A DNA stretch of 64,000 bases from Henckelia pumila (lineage: Eukaryota > Streptophyta > Magnoliopsida > Lamiales > Gesneriaceae), in the NCBI RefSeq assembly GCF_033568475.1, contig NW_027331831.1, forward strand, positions 8,680,001-8,744,000. The letters run 5' to 3'. Position 1 is the stretch's first letter; each line of letters starts with the position of its first letter. The position numbers and the translations under genes are program-made. Shown one piece after another: positions 39,478-51,668 of the stretch. The notes beneath the pieces are model-generated. The model worked only from the letters and a program-made list of their open reading frames with translations. It was not told the origin of the DNA and did no database searches.

Positions 39478-41506
39478 CTATGAGAAGAGAAATTGTATGC
39501 CAAGTTGTCAAAATGTGAATTTTGGTTGCAGAAAATTGTTTTTCTTGGCCATATTATTTCAGGAGATGGTATTTCAGTTGATCCAAGCAAAGTTGAAGCA
39601 GTGCTCAGTTGGCAGAGACCGACATCTATGCCATAAATTCAAAGTTTTATGGGCTTAGCAGGTTATTACCGTCGATTTATCAAAAATTTCTCCTCTATTG
39701 CAAAGCCTATTACTCAGCTTACACAGAAGAATGCACCATTTGTTTGGTCTAAAGCTTGTGAAGTTAGTTTCCTTGAGCTGAAGAAAAGATTGACTACAGC
39801 ACCAGTCTTGACAATCCCTTCAGGTACTGGTGATTTTGTTGTGTATTGTGATGCTTCTCACCAAGATTTGGGTTGTGTTTTGATACAGAAAGGACATGTT
39901 GTTGCTTATGCTTCTTGACAACTGAAACCACATGAAGTCAGATATCCAATTCATGATCTTGAATTGGTAGCTATCGTCTTTGCATTGAAGATTTGGCGAC
40001 ATTATCTATACGGTGAGAATTTCGAAATATTTTTTGATCATAGGAGTTTGAAATATCTGTTTTTACAATCTGAGCTGAACATGAGACAAAGACGATGGCT
40101 TGATTTATTGAAAGACTTCGATTGTGAAATCAAATATTATCCTGGGAAGTCAAATGCAGCAGCAGATGCCCTAAGTAGGAAGATATGTGATTTATCCTTG
40201 TCTACTATAGGTGTATCTAATATGATTGAAGATTGTTGTATTTTTGGATTAATATTTGAGACAGATAGAAGACCAATGAGAATTTATGCTATCAGTGTTG
40301 AGCCTGAATTGTTGATTCGAATCAAAGAAGCACAGAAATCAGACTTAAGAGTACAGAATTCGATTGAAATGATCAGATCAGGGCATCAATCTGAGTTTAA
40401 GGTCAGTATTGATGGTATTTTGTATGTGAATAACCAAATTGTTGTTCCCGATCTTTCAGATTTGAGACAAAATATTTTGAAAGAAGCCCATTGTAGTTGA
40501 TTCAGTGTACATCCTAGAGGCAGAAAAATGTATAACGATCTGAAAAATCAGTACTGGTGGAAACAAATGAAGTCTGATGTGACTGAATTTGTATCAAAAT
40601 GCTTAAATTGCCAACAGGTGAAGGCTGAGAGGAAGAAATCAGGTGGCTTATTGCAGAGTTTATCTGTTCCTGGATGGAAATGAGACCACATTTCCATGGA
40701 TTTTGTGACGAAATTGCCACGATCATCCCGAGGATGCGATGCTATTTGGGTGATCCTTCACAGGTTGACGAAATCTGCATGTTTTATTCCATATCGAATG
40801 ACTTATCGTCGTGATCAGATGACAGATTTATATGTTCGAGAAGTGGTACGATTACATGGTGTGCCAAAGTCGATTGTATCTTATCGAGATCCGAGATTCA
40901 CTTCGCACTTTTGGCATAGTCTACAGCAAGCTTTAGGTGCACGTTTACATTTGAGTACCGCTTATCATCCTCAAACTGACGGACAATCTGAACGAACTAT
41001 TCAGACTCTTGAGGATATGCTTAGAGCTGTAGTATTGGATTTTGGTATTACATGGCAAGATTCCATACCACTTGTGGAGTTCTCATATAACAACAGTTAT
41101 CATACTAGTATTGAGATGGCTCCATTCGAAGCACTGTATGGAAAGAAGTGTCGATCACCACTGTATTGGGATGATGTGTCAGAGGTACCTGAATTGGGAC
41201 CAGATATGATCAAAAAGATGACTGAGAAGGTAAAGTTGATTCAACAGAGAATGAGAACAGCGCAGCATAGACAATCTAGATATGCAAATATTTGACGACA
41301 GCCGTTATGTTTTGAACAGGGAGATAGAGTGTTCTTGAAAATTTCACCGTTCAGGGGCATAGTCAGATTTGGCAAGCGAGGAAAGTTATCTCCACGATTT
41401 ATTGGGCCGTATGAGATACTCGAGAAGATAGACAATATTGCTTATCGACTCGCTCTTTCTACATCTTTATCTGGTATCCACGATGTATTTCATGTCTCGA
41501 TGCTTC
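39478..41506 (+). pseudogene. Ty3/Gypsy family C pol, 5' truncated and split by element B
   Basis: The frame enters mid reverse transcriptase (LYAK...KCEFWL), then runs through RNase H ([27 protein letters not shown]), integrase zinc finger (HPRG...CLNCQQVK) and the integrase core (MDFVTKLP, YHPQTDGQSERT), into the GPY/F module (FIGPYEILEKI). In-frame stops are at 39481 (TGA), 39634 (TAA), 39916 (TGA), 40498 (TGA), 40681 (TGA) and 41293 (TGA). At 41506 the ORF is interrupted by element B and resumes at 51674 after the target duplication. The two halves join in the GPY/F region (HVSMLL, then RKYQPDE). Confidence 0.88.
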
Positions 41507-44164
41507 TGTAACATCCGGAATTTTAAATACGTAAATCCGCATGCATAATTAGGATATTTAATTATTTAAATTTGTGATTTATGGGTTAAATAATTTTGTG
41601 AATTATTTGTGCATGATTTAATTTATTTTTAAGCATTTAACCCATAATTAGTGATTTTTATGATTTTTAGTATTTTAATTATTTTATCGCGTAGACGAGA
41701 CCGTGGACGGACGAGATGACAACTTTCTAGCCAATTAATTTCATGAGCCTTTTTAGAGCCCTAAAATATTATTTTGAGTTTTATTATCTCAAAATTTTAG
41801 TATTTAATTTTATATAATTTTAGGAGTCCATTTTTATCCAAATTTAGCCATTTTAATGACTTTTAATTATTTTTAAAATTCCCTAAATTTGTAATTTCGG
41901 GATTTTTTATATTTTAACTTAAGTTATCAGATTTTAACTTTTATTTAGAGTTTTAAAATTCTATATTTTATATTTAAAACTTTTAATTATCCTAAAACCT
42001 ATTTTAATTAAACAAAAAACCCCAAAACCTAATCTACCCAAAAACCTAACCGATCACTCACGTCCATCAGCCGCCACCCCCACTATTCATCATCTCCTTC
42101 AACCGAGACACCTCCAAGAGCACCATAGCCACGTTTTTGAAGGTCCAAAGCAAGTCGTCGTCGTCCCGTCGTCCCGGAATCGTCCCACGCTCGTTTTTCT
42201 CTTCGTTTCCGGTGAAAGGCATGATTCTTCTTATTTTTTTACGTACTATATCAGTGTTTATATGTGTGGGTGTGCGTGAGCATCATTTTTTTAAATAATT
42301 TTTCAGAAAAGAATCGAACTTGGATGGATGTATGCGCTTTGTTCATGCATTTAGGTATCATGCTCACGTTATGGTTGCCATGGGCGTGTTCAGCTGCTGG
42401 CCAGGGGTCCTAGGCTAGGTGAGGGTGGCTTGGACTCGGGTGGCTCGAGTGGTCCGAGCCAAACGAGCCCAGGAGAGGGCTGGTGCGAGATCGGCCTTGT
42501 AGTGCACAGGATTAGGGTTCGATGGAAGGATGGGCTGGGTTCTGTGCGTGGGCAGCATGGGGTCAGGGATAGGGTCAGGTTTGGACCGCCCAGACGTGGG
42601 CTACGTCTGGGCGGCGGGGCTCCGGCCAGGGGCGGCCGGAGCAGGCCGGCAGCAGCCATGGAATGGCTGCTGCCCGTGGCCGAGAAGCTTGGGGAAGAGC
42701 TGATCGGGTTTAGGGTTTCAGGGCTGGTCCGGGTCGGGTCTGTGGTCCGGGTCGGGTCAGTAGGGTAATGGGTCGGGTTTAGCTGGTCCGGGGCCGGGTT
42801 GGTGGGCCGGGCTCGAGTCTTTTTATTTTTAAAGTATTTTATGAATTAATTGGTTTTTGGGCCAATTAATTAGAAATAAAATTATTTGGACTCCCAAATA
42901 ATTTTATTTAGGTTTTAAAATTTTAATTAAGTTAGTCCATTAATTTTATGGGCTTTTGAGCCCATAAAAGTTATTGGGTCAGTCTTTGGGTTTTTGGGCC
43001 CATTGGGCCAGTTTAAGTTGTTATTGGGCCTAAAATGTTTTATGGGCTTTAAATTATTTTAATTGGGCTTAGAACAATTTTATTGGGCTTAAGTATGTTA
43101 TTGGGCCAGATTTAAGTAATTGGGCTTGAGTGTTAGGGCCAGCAGTCCAGTACAATCTATGAGAAATTTGCATGTGTCCTGAATATATATTTAATTATTT
43201 TATGCATGGGAGTTATTTTAATATTTATATGTTAGTATGAAATTAAATTAAATATATATGAAGGACACACATTTTTATTTAAGTACATGCATTCATGAAA
43301 TAATTTTATGCATAATTAAATGTTTAAGGTTGAGCAATAATAAAATATTTTATGTTGGAAGTTGAAGTAGTGTGACAATTTAAGGGGGATTCGTCTTCAT
43401 ATGTGAACTATTGAAGGGCAGTTTACTGCCAATTTAAGAGGTGATTCGTCACTGCCACGTACGTTGGTTTCCACGCTGATCAGTATTTAATGTATGATTT
43501 AAGGTTACACTACGGATACAACCATGCGATGTTAGAAATTTGACTGCTCAACAATGTTTATGTATTATGTTATTTAAGTTAATTTAAGTTATGTTTATGT
43601 CATGATATTTTTAAGCATGCTCATTCATGTATATGTTATGTATTAGTATCAAAGTGATTTAAATTATTTTAAACTCTTGTTATGTTAGCATGTTTGGCTT
43701 CTAGGCTCACTACACTGGTATGGTGCAGGTGAGTTCGTAGAGGAGGATGTAGCTCCTACCGGCGGCGAGGACATATGAGCGGACATGCAGTGACCCCGTG
43801 ACCGTGATAGATGTCTGAGTCACATTGCATGTTTTTTGATTATGTCAGCATGTTACATATTTTATATTATTTTTCAGTGGTTGTGAGTTTTGAATATTTT
43901 ATTTGAATATTTTCAGTGCATGCAAACCTTGATCATTTTACTTATGCAGTATTTTTAATTAAATGTTTGACTCAGATATTTATTTTATTTAAAGAATGCA
44001 ATTTTTATTTAAGTTATTTATTTATTTATTTATTTTTAAATTTTTTTATTCTGTGCATATATGTATGGGCATATATGTACATATTTTATTTAGTAAGTAA
44101 AAAAATAAAATAAAAATTTCCGCATATTTATTTATTTAATAATTATAGAGTTAGGGTCGTTTCA
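41507..44164 (+). repeat. 5' LTR of Gypsy B
   Basis: 2,658 bp, starting TGTAACATCCGGAATTTTAA and ending GGGTCGTTTCA. It has three zones: an AT-rich first 0.5 kb, a GC-rich island at about 42,380-42,810 with strong hairpins, then an AT-rich zone packed with TGGGCY motifs (about 42,850-43,150). The open frames inside the GC island on both strands are present in both LTRs but have no start context or domain and are best seen as composition effects. I cannot place the transcription start. Confidence 0.93.
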
Positions 44165-44166
44165 GT

Positions 44167-44180
44167 TGGTATCAAAGCAC
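44167..44180 (+). promoter_or_regulatory. Primer-binding site of Gypsy B
   Basis: TGGTATCAAAGCAC lies two bases after the 5' LTR. It matches the initiator tRNA-Met primer-site consensus TGGTATCAGAGC at 11 of 12 bases, as usual for plant Gypsy elements. Confidence 0.85.
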
Positions 44181-44350
44181 GGTTCTTGGAGGGGTCATTA
44201 CTGCTATGCGAGCTCAGAAATCCACGCTACCGGTCTGTAAGTTTTAAGTGTTTATAGCATGATTTAATTTTTAGAATTTAAGTTAGCATTAATTTTAAAC
44301 AACTTAGTTATGCATGGAGATTTACGTAAAGAAATATGTGGTGGTGCAGA

Positions 44351-45409
44351 ATGCCTCCCAGACCGATGAACAGACGTGGGGGATCTCCACCTACACCTCC
44401 ACCTCCACCTCCGCAGAACCCTCTAGCAGCATTGGAGCAGGCCAATGCGAATATGATGGCAGGGATTACTGCTCTGTTAGAGCAGCAGGCTACTCGTCCT
44501 AGGTTGTCCCATGAGGAGGACGTTGCTGAGAGGTTCCAGAAAAAGGGACCCAAGGAGTTTGTTGGTACCACCGATCCTTTGGTGGCTGAGGGATGGATTC
44601 GCTCTCTAGAGTCCATCTTTGCTTATATGGGGATCACAGACACCGACAGGGTGAACTGTGCGACGTACATGCTGAGGGGTGACGCAGCGCTTTGGTGGAA
44701 GGGTACTGTCAGGGGAGTTCACCTTCCTACACTGACGTGGACAGAGTTTAGGCGTATCTTCTATGCCAAATACTTCACAAAGGATGTGCGCAGTCGCATG
44801 ATCCGGGAGTTTATGAGTCTCCGTCAGGGGGACAAGACAGTGGTCGAGTACGTGAGTCAGTTTGAGAGGGGCTGTCGCTTTGTGCCTCTGATTTCAGATA
44901 GTCCACCAGAGAAGTTGAGGCAGTTTGTGGAGGGTTTGAGGGCGGATATCAAGCATGATGTTCGCATGGCAGACGTCCTTACTTATGAGTCTGCAGTCAG
45001 TAGAGTCTTGCGTTCCGAGGAAGGTCGGAGAGAGATCCAAAGGGAGCAGCAGGGGAAGAGGCAGTTTCAGGCTGGGTATCAGCGACCATCTTCGCAGCCT
45101 CCTGCGAAGAAGCAGTTTACAGGGCCGGCTAAGGGCCCGAATCCACAGCAGAGGCCACAACAGCAGAGGTCGCAGCAGCAGAGGGGCGGGGCCCCTAATG
45201 CCATAGGTTATCCTACTTGCCCGAAGTGTCAGAAGATGCATTCGGGACCTTGTCTTTTGGGAGCAGGAGTTTGCTACCATTGTAGGGAGCCAGGGCATCA
45301 GATAGCTAACTGCCCGAGGAAGAAGAACACCGCTGGTAGAGTGTTTGTGATGCAGGCCGAGGAGGTAGATCCAGACACCTCCTTGATCACCGGTATATCT
45401 TACCCCTAA
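44351..45409 (+). CDS. Gypsy B Gag (capsid/nucleocapsid), intact
   Basis: Gag forms the virus-like particle of the retrotransposon. The open frame begins at 44336, but the ATG at 44351 (MPPRPMNRR) is the start form typical of this family. It contains the retrotransposon capsid domain (LRGDAALWW, FYAKYF, EYVSQFERG) at about residues 70-230, a Gln/Pro-rich linker with QQ repeats, and a single CCHC zinc knuckle CYHCREPGHQIANC near residue 315. It ends at TAA 45407-45409 if unspliced. A GT donor lies 17 bases before that stop, so splicing would replace the last five codons with pol. Confidence 0.9.
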   Translation: MPPRPMNRRGGSPPTPPPPPPQNPLAALEQANANMMAGITALLEQQATRPRLSHEEDVAERFQKKGPKEFVGTTDPLVAEGWIRSLESIFAYMGITDTDRVNCATYMLRGDAALWWKGTVRGVHLPTLTWTEFRRIFYAKYFTKDVRSRMIREFMSLRQGDKTVVEYVSQFERGCRFVPLISDSPPEKLRQFVEGLRADIKHDVRMADVLTYESAVSRVLRSEEGRREIQREQQGKRQFQAGYQRPSSQPPAKKQFTGPAKGPNPQQRPQQQRSQQQRGGAPNAIGYPTCPKCQKMHSGPCLLGAGVCYHCREPGHQIANCPRKKNTAGRVFVMQAEEVDPDTSLITGISYP

Positions 45410-45594
45410 CATTTTAATAATTTTCCTTTGGTTAAAATTTCTTATTTAATTTGGAATTGTTGTTATTTGGGGTATTTAACTGCATGTTAGAATAGAAAGC
45501 ATGTTTTACTTGTGGTTAGAATTAAGAATTAGTAGTGTCTCATTGGGGAAAATTTAATAGTGGTATGAAATTGTTGGGAATTTTCTGCGTGCAG
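45393..45594 (+). other. Putative spliced intron joining gag to pol in Gypsy B
   Basis: Donor GTATATC at 45393 and acceptor CTGCGTGCAG ending at 45594 enclose 202 bp of AT-rich sequence with stops in frame. Removal joins ...LITG to [21 protein letters not shown] with no gap and restores the pol frame, which is otherwise offset by +1. The joined sequence matches the continuous Gag-PR junction known in related plant Gypsy elements. Splicing is inferred, not shown. Confidence 0.65.
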
Positions 45595-48500
45595 GGAGAA
45601 TTTTAGTTGGAGGCAACTCCACGTTTGCGTTGCTAGATTCAGGGGCTACGCATTCGTTTATCTCCCTGGAGTTTATCAGGCGGGTAGGCATCACACCTGA
45701 GAGTATTGACAGTGGGTATGATGTTACTATGCCGTCAGGGCAGATTATTTCTACCTCGAAGGTCATTCGAGGACTGGAGTTGGAGCTGCAGGGACATTCC
45801 ATTCGAGCAGATGTGGTGGTTTTGCCATTGAGTGGATTCGATTTGATTTTGGGTATGGACTGGTTGACAGTCAATGGAGCTTCGATTGATTTTCGTCGGA
45901 GATCAGTGTCAGTGAGACCTACAGTAGGCGACCCGTTCACTTTTCATGCATCTCAGAGCAGTGATATTCCTCAGGTGATATCTCTTATTCAGGCGAGGAA
46001 GCTGTTGAGACGGGGTTGCCAGGGGTTTCTAGCGAGTATCGTCACGACCTCAGAGCCATCTAGCAGATCATTATCAGAGATAGAGGTGGTTCGTGACTTT
46101 CCGGATGTCTTTCCGGAGGATGTTGCAGGAATTCCACCAGTGAGAGATGTGGAGTTCAGCATTGACTTGGTGCCAGACACCGTGCCTATCTCTAAGGCAC
46201 CGTACAAACTTGCTCCTACCGAGATGAAAGAGTTGAAGGAGCAGATTCAGGAGTTGTTAGAGAAAGGCTTTGTTCATCCTAGATTTTCTCCGTGGGGAGC
46301 TCCGGTGTTATTTGTGAAGAAGAAGGATGGCAGTATGAGACTGTGCATCGATTACCGAGAGCTCAACAGGGTCACAGTGAAGAACAAGTATCCACTGCCG
46401 AGGATAGATGATTTATTTGACCAGTTGCAGGGAGCTTCAGTGTTTTCCAAGATCGATCTGCGATCTGGTTATCATCAGTTGCGTGTTAGAGCTGCAGATG
46501 TGTCCAAGACTGCTTTCAGGACACGATATGGGCATTACGAGTTCTTAGTGATGCCATTTGGGATGACCAATGCTCCAGCGGTTTTCATGGATCTCATGAA
46601 CCGAGTCTTTCAGCCGTATCTAGATCAGTTCATCATAGTCTTCATTGATGATATTTTGATCTATTCTAGGAGCATCGAGGAGCATAAACAGTATCTTCAG
46701 ACAGCCTTGCAGACTTTGAGGGAGCATCGGTTGTATGCCAAGTTCAACAAGTGCGAGTTTTGGCTTGAGCAGGTGGCATTTCTGGGCCACATTATTACGA
46801 GAGATGGGATTGCAGTTGATCAGTCGAAAGTTGAGGCAGTGCAGAATTGGGGTATTCCGAAGAATGCTTCGGAGATTCGCAGTTTCTTGGGTTTGGCAGG
46901 ATATTATAGGAAGTTCATCAAGGGTTTTTCCTCTATTGCAGTACCCTTGACTTCCTTGACCAAGAAGAATGCGAAGTTTATCTGGAGTTCAGACTGTCAG
47001 AGGAGCTTCGATCAGCTGAAGGAAGCACTCACTACTGCACCAGTGTTAGCAGTGATAGTACCACACGAGGAGTTAGTGGTGTACACCGATGCGTCTAAAC
47101 TGGGTTTAGGCGCAGTACTTATGCAGTGTGGTAAGGTTATTGCGTATGCGTCGAGGCAGCTAAAGATTCATGAGCAGAATTATCCGACGCATGACTTGGA
47201 GTTGGCAGCAGTGGTTTTCGCTTTGAAAATCTGGAGGCACTATCTGTATGGAGAGAAGTGCAAGATTTTCACAGACCACAAGAGTCTCAAGTACTTCTTC
47301 ACACAGAAGGAGTTGAACATGAGACAGTGCCGATGGTTGGAGTTGCTGAAAGATTATGACTGTGACATTAGCTACCATCCGGGTAAAGCTAATGTAGTAG
47401 CAGATGCTTTGAGTCGGAAGTCGTCAGTGGTCTCATGTTTGACCGTACAGTTACCACTACAGAGCGAGATTCAGAGATTTGACTTGGAGTGTTATCCGAG
47501 TGGTCATGCACCGAGCTTGTCAGTGTTGACGGTGCAGCCAGTTTTGCGAGATCGGATTAGGGATGGACAGTCTACTGATGAGGAGTTGCAGCGATGGAGA
47601 CAGAGAGATGAGGATAGGGGTAACCTCTTGTATACAGTGGTGGATGACATCGTTCAGTACCGTGGTAGGATGTGGGTACCGAACATCGATCAGTTGAGAG
47701 CTGAGATTTTAGCAGAGGCTCACACATCTCCGTACTCCATTCACCCCGGAAGTACGAAGATGTACAAAGATTTGCAGCTATTGTATTGGTGGCCCGGGAT
47801 GAAGAGTGACATCGGGAGAGTGGTGTCAGAGTGCTTGACTTGTCAGCAAGTCAAGGCAGAGCATTAGCGTCCAGCAGGACTTCTTAGACCTCTTCCTATT
47901 CCAGAATGGAAATGGGAGAATATTACGATGGACTTTGTGGTTGGCTTACCGAGGAGTGCCAGAGGTTGCACAGCGATTTGGGTGATTTTGGATAGACTCA
48001 CCAAGTCAGCTTATTTCTTGCCGGTGAGGACTACTTATTCTTTGACACAGTATGCAGAGCTTTACATCAGAGAGATTGTTAGACTGCATGGCATACCAGT
48101 GTCTATTGTATCAGACAGAGATCCGAGATTCACATCTGCGTTTTGGAAGAGTCTGCACACAGCATTGGGGACAAGGCTTTTGTTCAGCACAACATTCCAT
48201 CCCCAGATAGATGGTCAGTCGGAGAGGGTGATCCAGGTTCTCGAGGATCTTCTGAGAGCTTGTGTCATTGATTTTCGGGGCTCTTGGGAGACTAGACTGC
48301 CATTAGTGGAGTTTACCTATAACAACAGTTTTCAGTCGTCTATAGGTATGGCTCCTTATGCAGCATTGTATAGGAGGATATGCAGATCTCCTGTGCATTG
48401 GGATGAGGTTGGTGAGCGGATTTTACTGGGTCCTGAGATTGTGCAGCAGACAGCTGACATTGTGACTCAGATTCGGGATCGGATGAGGACTGCTCAGAGT

Positions 48501-48968
48501 CGGCAGAAGAGTTATGCAGATGTCAGACGACGAGATTTGGAGTTCGCTGTAGGTGATCACGTATTCCTGAAGGTGTCACCTATGAAGGGAGTAGTGCGTT
48601 TTGGCCGGAGAGGCAAGCTTAATCCGAGGTATATAGGGCCATTCGAGATCTTGGAGAGAGTTGGCACGTTGGCCTACCGTTTAGCTCTACCATCAGGGCT
48701 AGCGGCAGTGCACAACGTTTTCCATGTATCCATGCTTCGGAGATATGTCTCTAACCTGTCGCATGTGTTGGATTTCGAGCCCTTGTAGTTGCCACCAGAT
48801 TTAGTTTACGAGGAGAGGCCAGTGCGGATCTTGGCTAGGGAGGAGCGGAGGCTTAGGACGCGGGTCATACCGATGGTCAGAGTCCAGTGGCTGAATCACT
48901 CAGAGGAGGAAGCTACTTGGGAGACCGAGGCAGACATGAGGACTCGCTACCCGGAGTTGTTCGGGTAA
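45595..48968 (+). pseudogene. Gypsy B Pol (PR-RT-RH-INT-chromodomain), two TAG stops
   Basis: Polyprotein for cleavage, reverse transcription and integration. Domain order: aspartic protease (LDSGATHSF near 45630), reverse transcriptase (FIDDILIY near 46643), RNase H (TDASKLGLG near 47087, [16 protein letters not shown]), integrase zinc finger (HTSPYSIH...CLTC), core (MDFVVGLP, SDRDPRF, DGQSERV), GPY/F module (YIGPFEIL) and a C-terminal chromodomain (VQWLNHSEEEATWE). The frame is continuous from 45595 to TAA at 48966 except for TAG at 47865 (between integrase finger and core) and TAG at 48786 (before the chromodomain). No frameshift is seen, so the copy is nearly intact. The integrase places the chromovirus in the Tekay/Del-like group. 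Confidence 0.9.
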
Positions 48969-49000
48969 GTACTTTAATTTCGAGGACGAAATTCAATTTA

Positions 49001-49012
49001 AGGGGGGAGAAT
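49001..49012 (+). promoter_or_regulatory. Polypurine tract of Gypsy B
   Basis: AGGGGGGAGAAT sits directly before the 3' LTR and after the family signature TTTCGAGGACGAAATTC. It primes plus-strand DNA synthesis in LTR retrotransposons. Confidence 0.85.
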
Positions 49013-51668
49013 TGTAACACCCGGTATTTTAAATACGTAAATTCGCATGCATAATTAGGATATTTAATTATTTAAATTTGTGATTTATGGGTTAAATAAT
49101 TTTGTGAATTATTTGTGCATGATTTAATTTATTTTTAAGCATTTAACCCATAATTAGTGATTTTTATGATTTTTAGTATTTTAATTATTTTATCGCGTAG
49201 ACGGGACCGTGGACGGACGAGATGACAACTTTCTAGCCAATTAATTTCATGAGCCTTTTTAGAGCCCTAAAATATTATTTTGAGTTTTATTATCTCAAAA
49301 TTTTAGTATTTAATTTTATATAATTTTAGGAGTCCATTTTTATCCAAATTTAGCCATTTTAATGACTTTTAATTATTTTTAAAATTCCCTAAATTTGTAA
49401 TTTCGGGATTTTTTATATTTTTAACTTAAGTTATCAGATTTTAACTTTTATTTAGAGTTTTAAAATTCTATATTTTATAGTTAAAACTTTTAATTATCCT
49501 AAAACCTATTTTAATTAAACAAAAAAACCCCAAAACCTAATCTACCCAAAAACCTAACCGATCACTCACCTCCATCAGCCGCCACCCCCACTATTCATCA
49601 TCTCCTTCGACCGAGACACCTCCAAGAGCACCATAGCCACGTTTTTGAAGGTCCAAAGCAAGTCGTCGTCGTCCCGTCGTCCCGGAATCGTCCCACGCTC
49701 GTTTTTCTCTTCGTTTCCGGTGAAAGGCATGATTCTTCTTATTTTTTTACGTACTATATCAGTGTTTATACGTGTGGGTGTGCGTGAGCATCATTTTTTT
49801 AAAAAAATTTTCAGAAAAGAATCGAACTTGGATGGATGTATGCGCTTTGTTCATGCATTTAGGTATCATGCTCACGTTTTGGTTGCCATGGGCGTGTTCA
49901 GCTGCTGGCCAGGGGTCCTAGGCTAGGTGAGGGTGGCTTGGACTCGGGTGGCTCGAGTGGTCCGAGCCAAACGAGCCCAGGAGAGGGCTGGTGCGAGATC
50001 GGCCTTGTAGTGCACAGGATTAGGGTTCGATGGAAGGATGGGCTGGGTTCTGTGCGTGGGCAGCATGGGGTCAGGGCTAGGGTCAGGTTTGGACCGCCCA
50101 GACGTGGGCTACGTCTGGGCGGCGGGGCTCCGGCCAGGGGCGGCCGGAGCAGGCCGGCAGCAGCCATGGAATGGCTGCTGCCCGTGGCCGAGAAGCTTGG
50201 GGAAGAGCTGATCGGGTTTAGGGTTTCAGGGCTGGTCCGGGTCGGGTCTGTGGTCCGGGTCGGGTCAGTAGGGTAATGGGTCGGGTTTAGCTGGTCCGGG
50301 GCCGGGTTGGTGGGCCGGGCTCGAGTCTTTTTATTTTTAAAGTATTTTATGAATTAATTGGTTTTTGGGCCAATTAATTAGAAATAAAATTATTTGGACT
50401 CCCAAATAATTTTATTTAGGTTTTAAAATTTTAATTAAGTTAGTCCATTAATTTTATGGGCTTTTGAGCCCATAAAAGTTATTGGGTCAGTCTTTGGGTT
50501 TTTGGGCCCATTGGGCCAATTTAAGTTGTTATTGGGCCTAGAATGTTTTATGAGCTTTAAATTATTTTAATTGGGCTTAGAACAATTTTATTGGGCTTAA
50601 GTATGTTATTGGGCCAGATTTAAGTAATTGAGCTTGAGTGTTAGAGCCAGCAGTCCAGTACAATCCATGAGAAATTTGCATGTGTCCTGAATATATATTT
50701 AATTATTTTATGCATGGGAGTTATTTTAATATTTATATGTTAGTATGAAATTAAATTAAATATATATGAAGGACACACATTTTTATTTAAGTACATGCAT
50801 TCATGAAATAATTTTATGCATAATTAAATGTTTAAGGTTGAGCAATAATAAAATATTTTATGTTGGAAGTTGAAGTAGTGTGACAATTTAAGGGGGATTC
50901 GTCTCCATATGTGAACTATTGAAGGGCAGTTTACTGCCAATTTAAGAGGTGATTCGTCACTGCCACGTACGTTGGTTTCCACGCTGATCAGTATTTAATG
51001 TATGATTTAAGGTTACACTACGGATACAACCATGCGATTTTAGAAATTTGACTGCTCAACAATGTTTATGTATTATGTTATTTAAGTTAATTTAAGTTAT
51101 GTTTATGCCATGATATTTTTAAGCATGCTCATTCATGTATATGTTATGTATTAGTATCAAAGTGATTTAAATTATTTTAAACCCTTGTTATGTTAGCATG
51201 TTGGGCCTCTAGGCTCACTACACTGGTATGGTGCAGGTGAGTTTGTAGAGGAGGATGTAGCTCCTACCGGCGGCGAGGACATATGAGCGGACATGCAGTG
51301 ACCCCGTGACCGTGATAGATGTCTGAGTCACATTGCATGTTTTTTTGATTATGTCAGCATGTTACACATTTTATATTATTTTTCAGTGGTTGTGAGTTTT
51401 GAATATTTTATTTGAATATTTTCAGTGCATGCAAACCTTGATCATTTTACTTATGCAGTATTTTTAATTAAATGTTTGACTCAGATATTTATTTTATTTA
51501 AAGAATGCAATTTTTATTTAAGTTATTTATTTATTTATTTATTTTTAAATCTTTTTATTCTGTGCATATATGTATGGGCATATATGTACATATTTTATTT
51601 AGTAAGTAAAAAAAAAAAAATTTCCGCATATTTATTTATTTAATAATTATAGAGTTAGGGTCGTTTCA
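49013..51668 (+). repeat. 3' LTR of Gypsy B
   Basis: 2,656 bp, starting TGTAACACCCGGTATTTTAA and ending GGGTCGTTTCA. It is near-identical to the 5' LTR; visible differences include ACATCCGGAA/ACACCCGGTA at the start, CACGTCC/CACCTCC and TTATGG/TTTTGG. The same GC island (about 49,890-50,320) and TGGGCY cluster (about 50,360-50,650) are present. Confidence 0.93.

Noticed and set aside
42390..42768. Open frames of 112 and 89 codons on both strands in the GC island, repeated at 49898-50276
   Set aside because: They lie inside the two Gypsy B LTRs, are rich in Gly/Arg or Pro/Ser from base composition, and have no domain. LTR sequence, not genes.
44894..45412. 172-codon minus-strand frame opposite gag
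   Set aside because: Antisense shadow of the Gag frame. The plus strand has the capsid domain and zinc knuckle.
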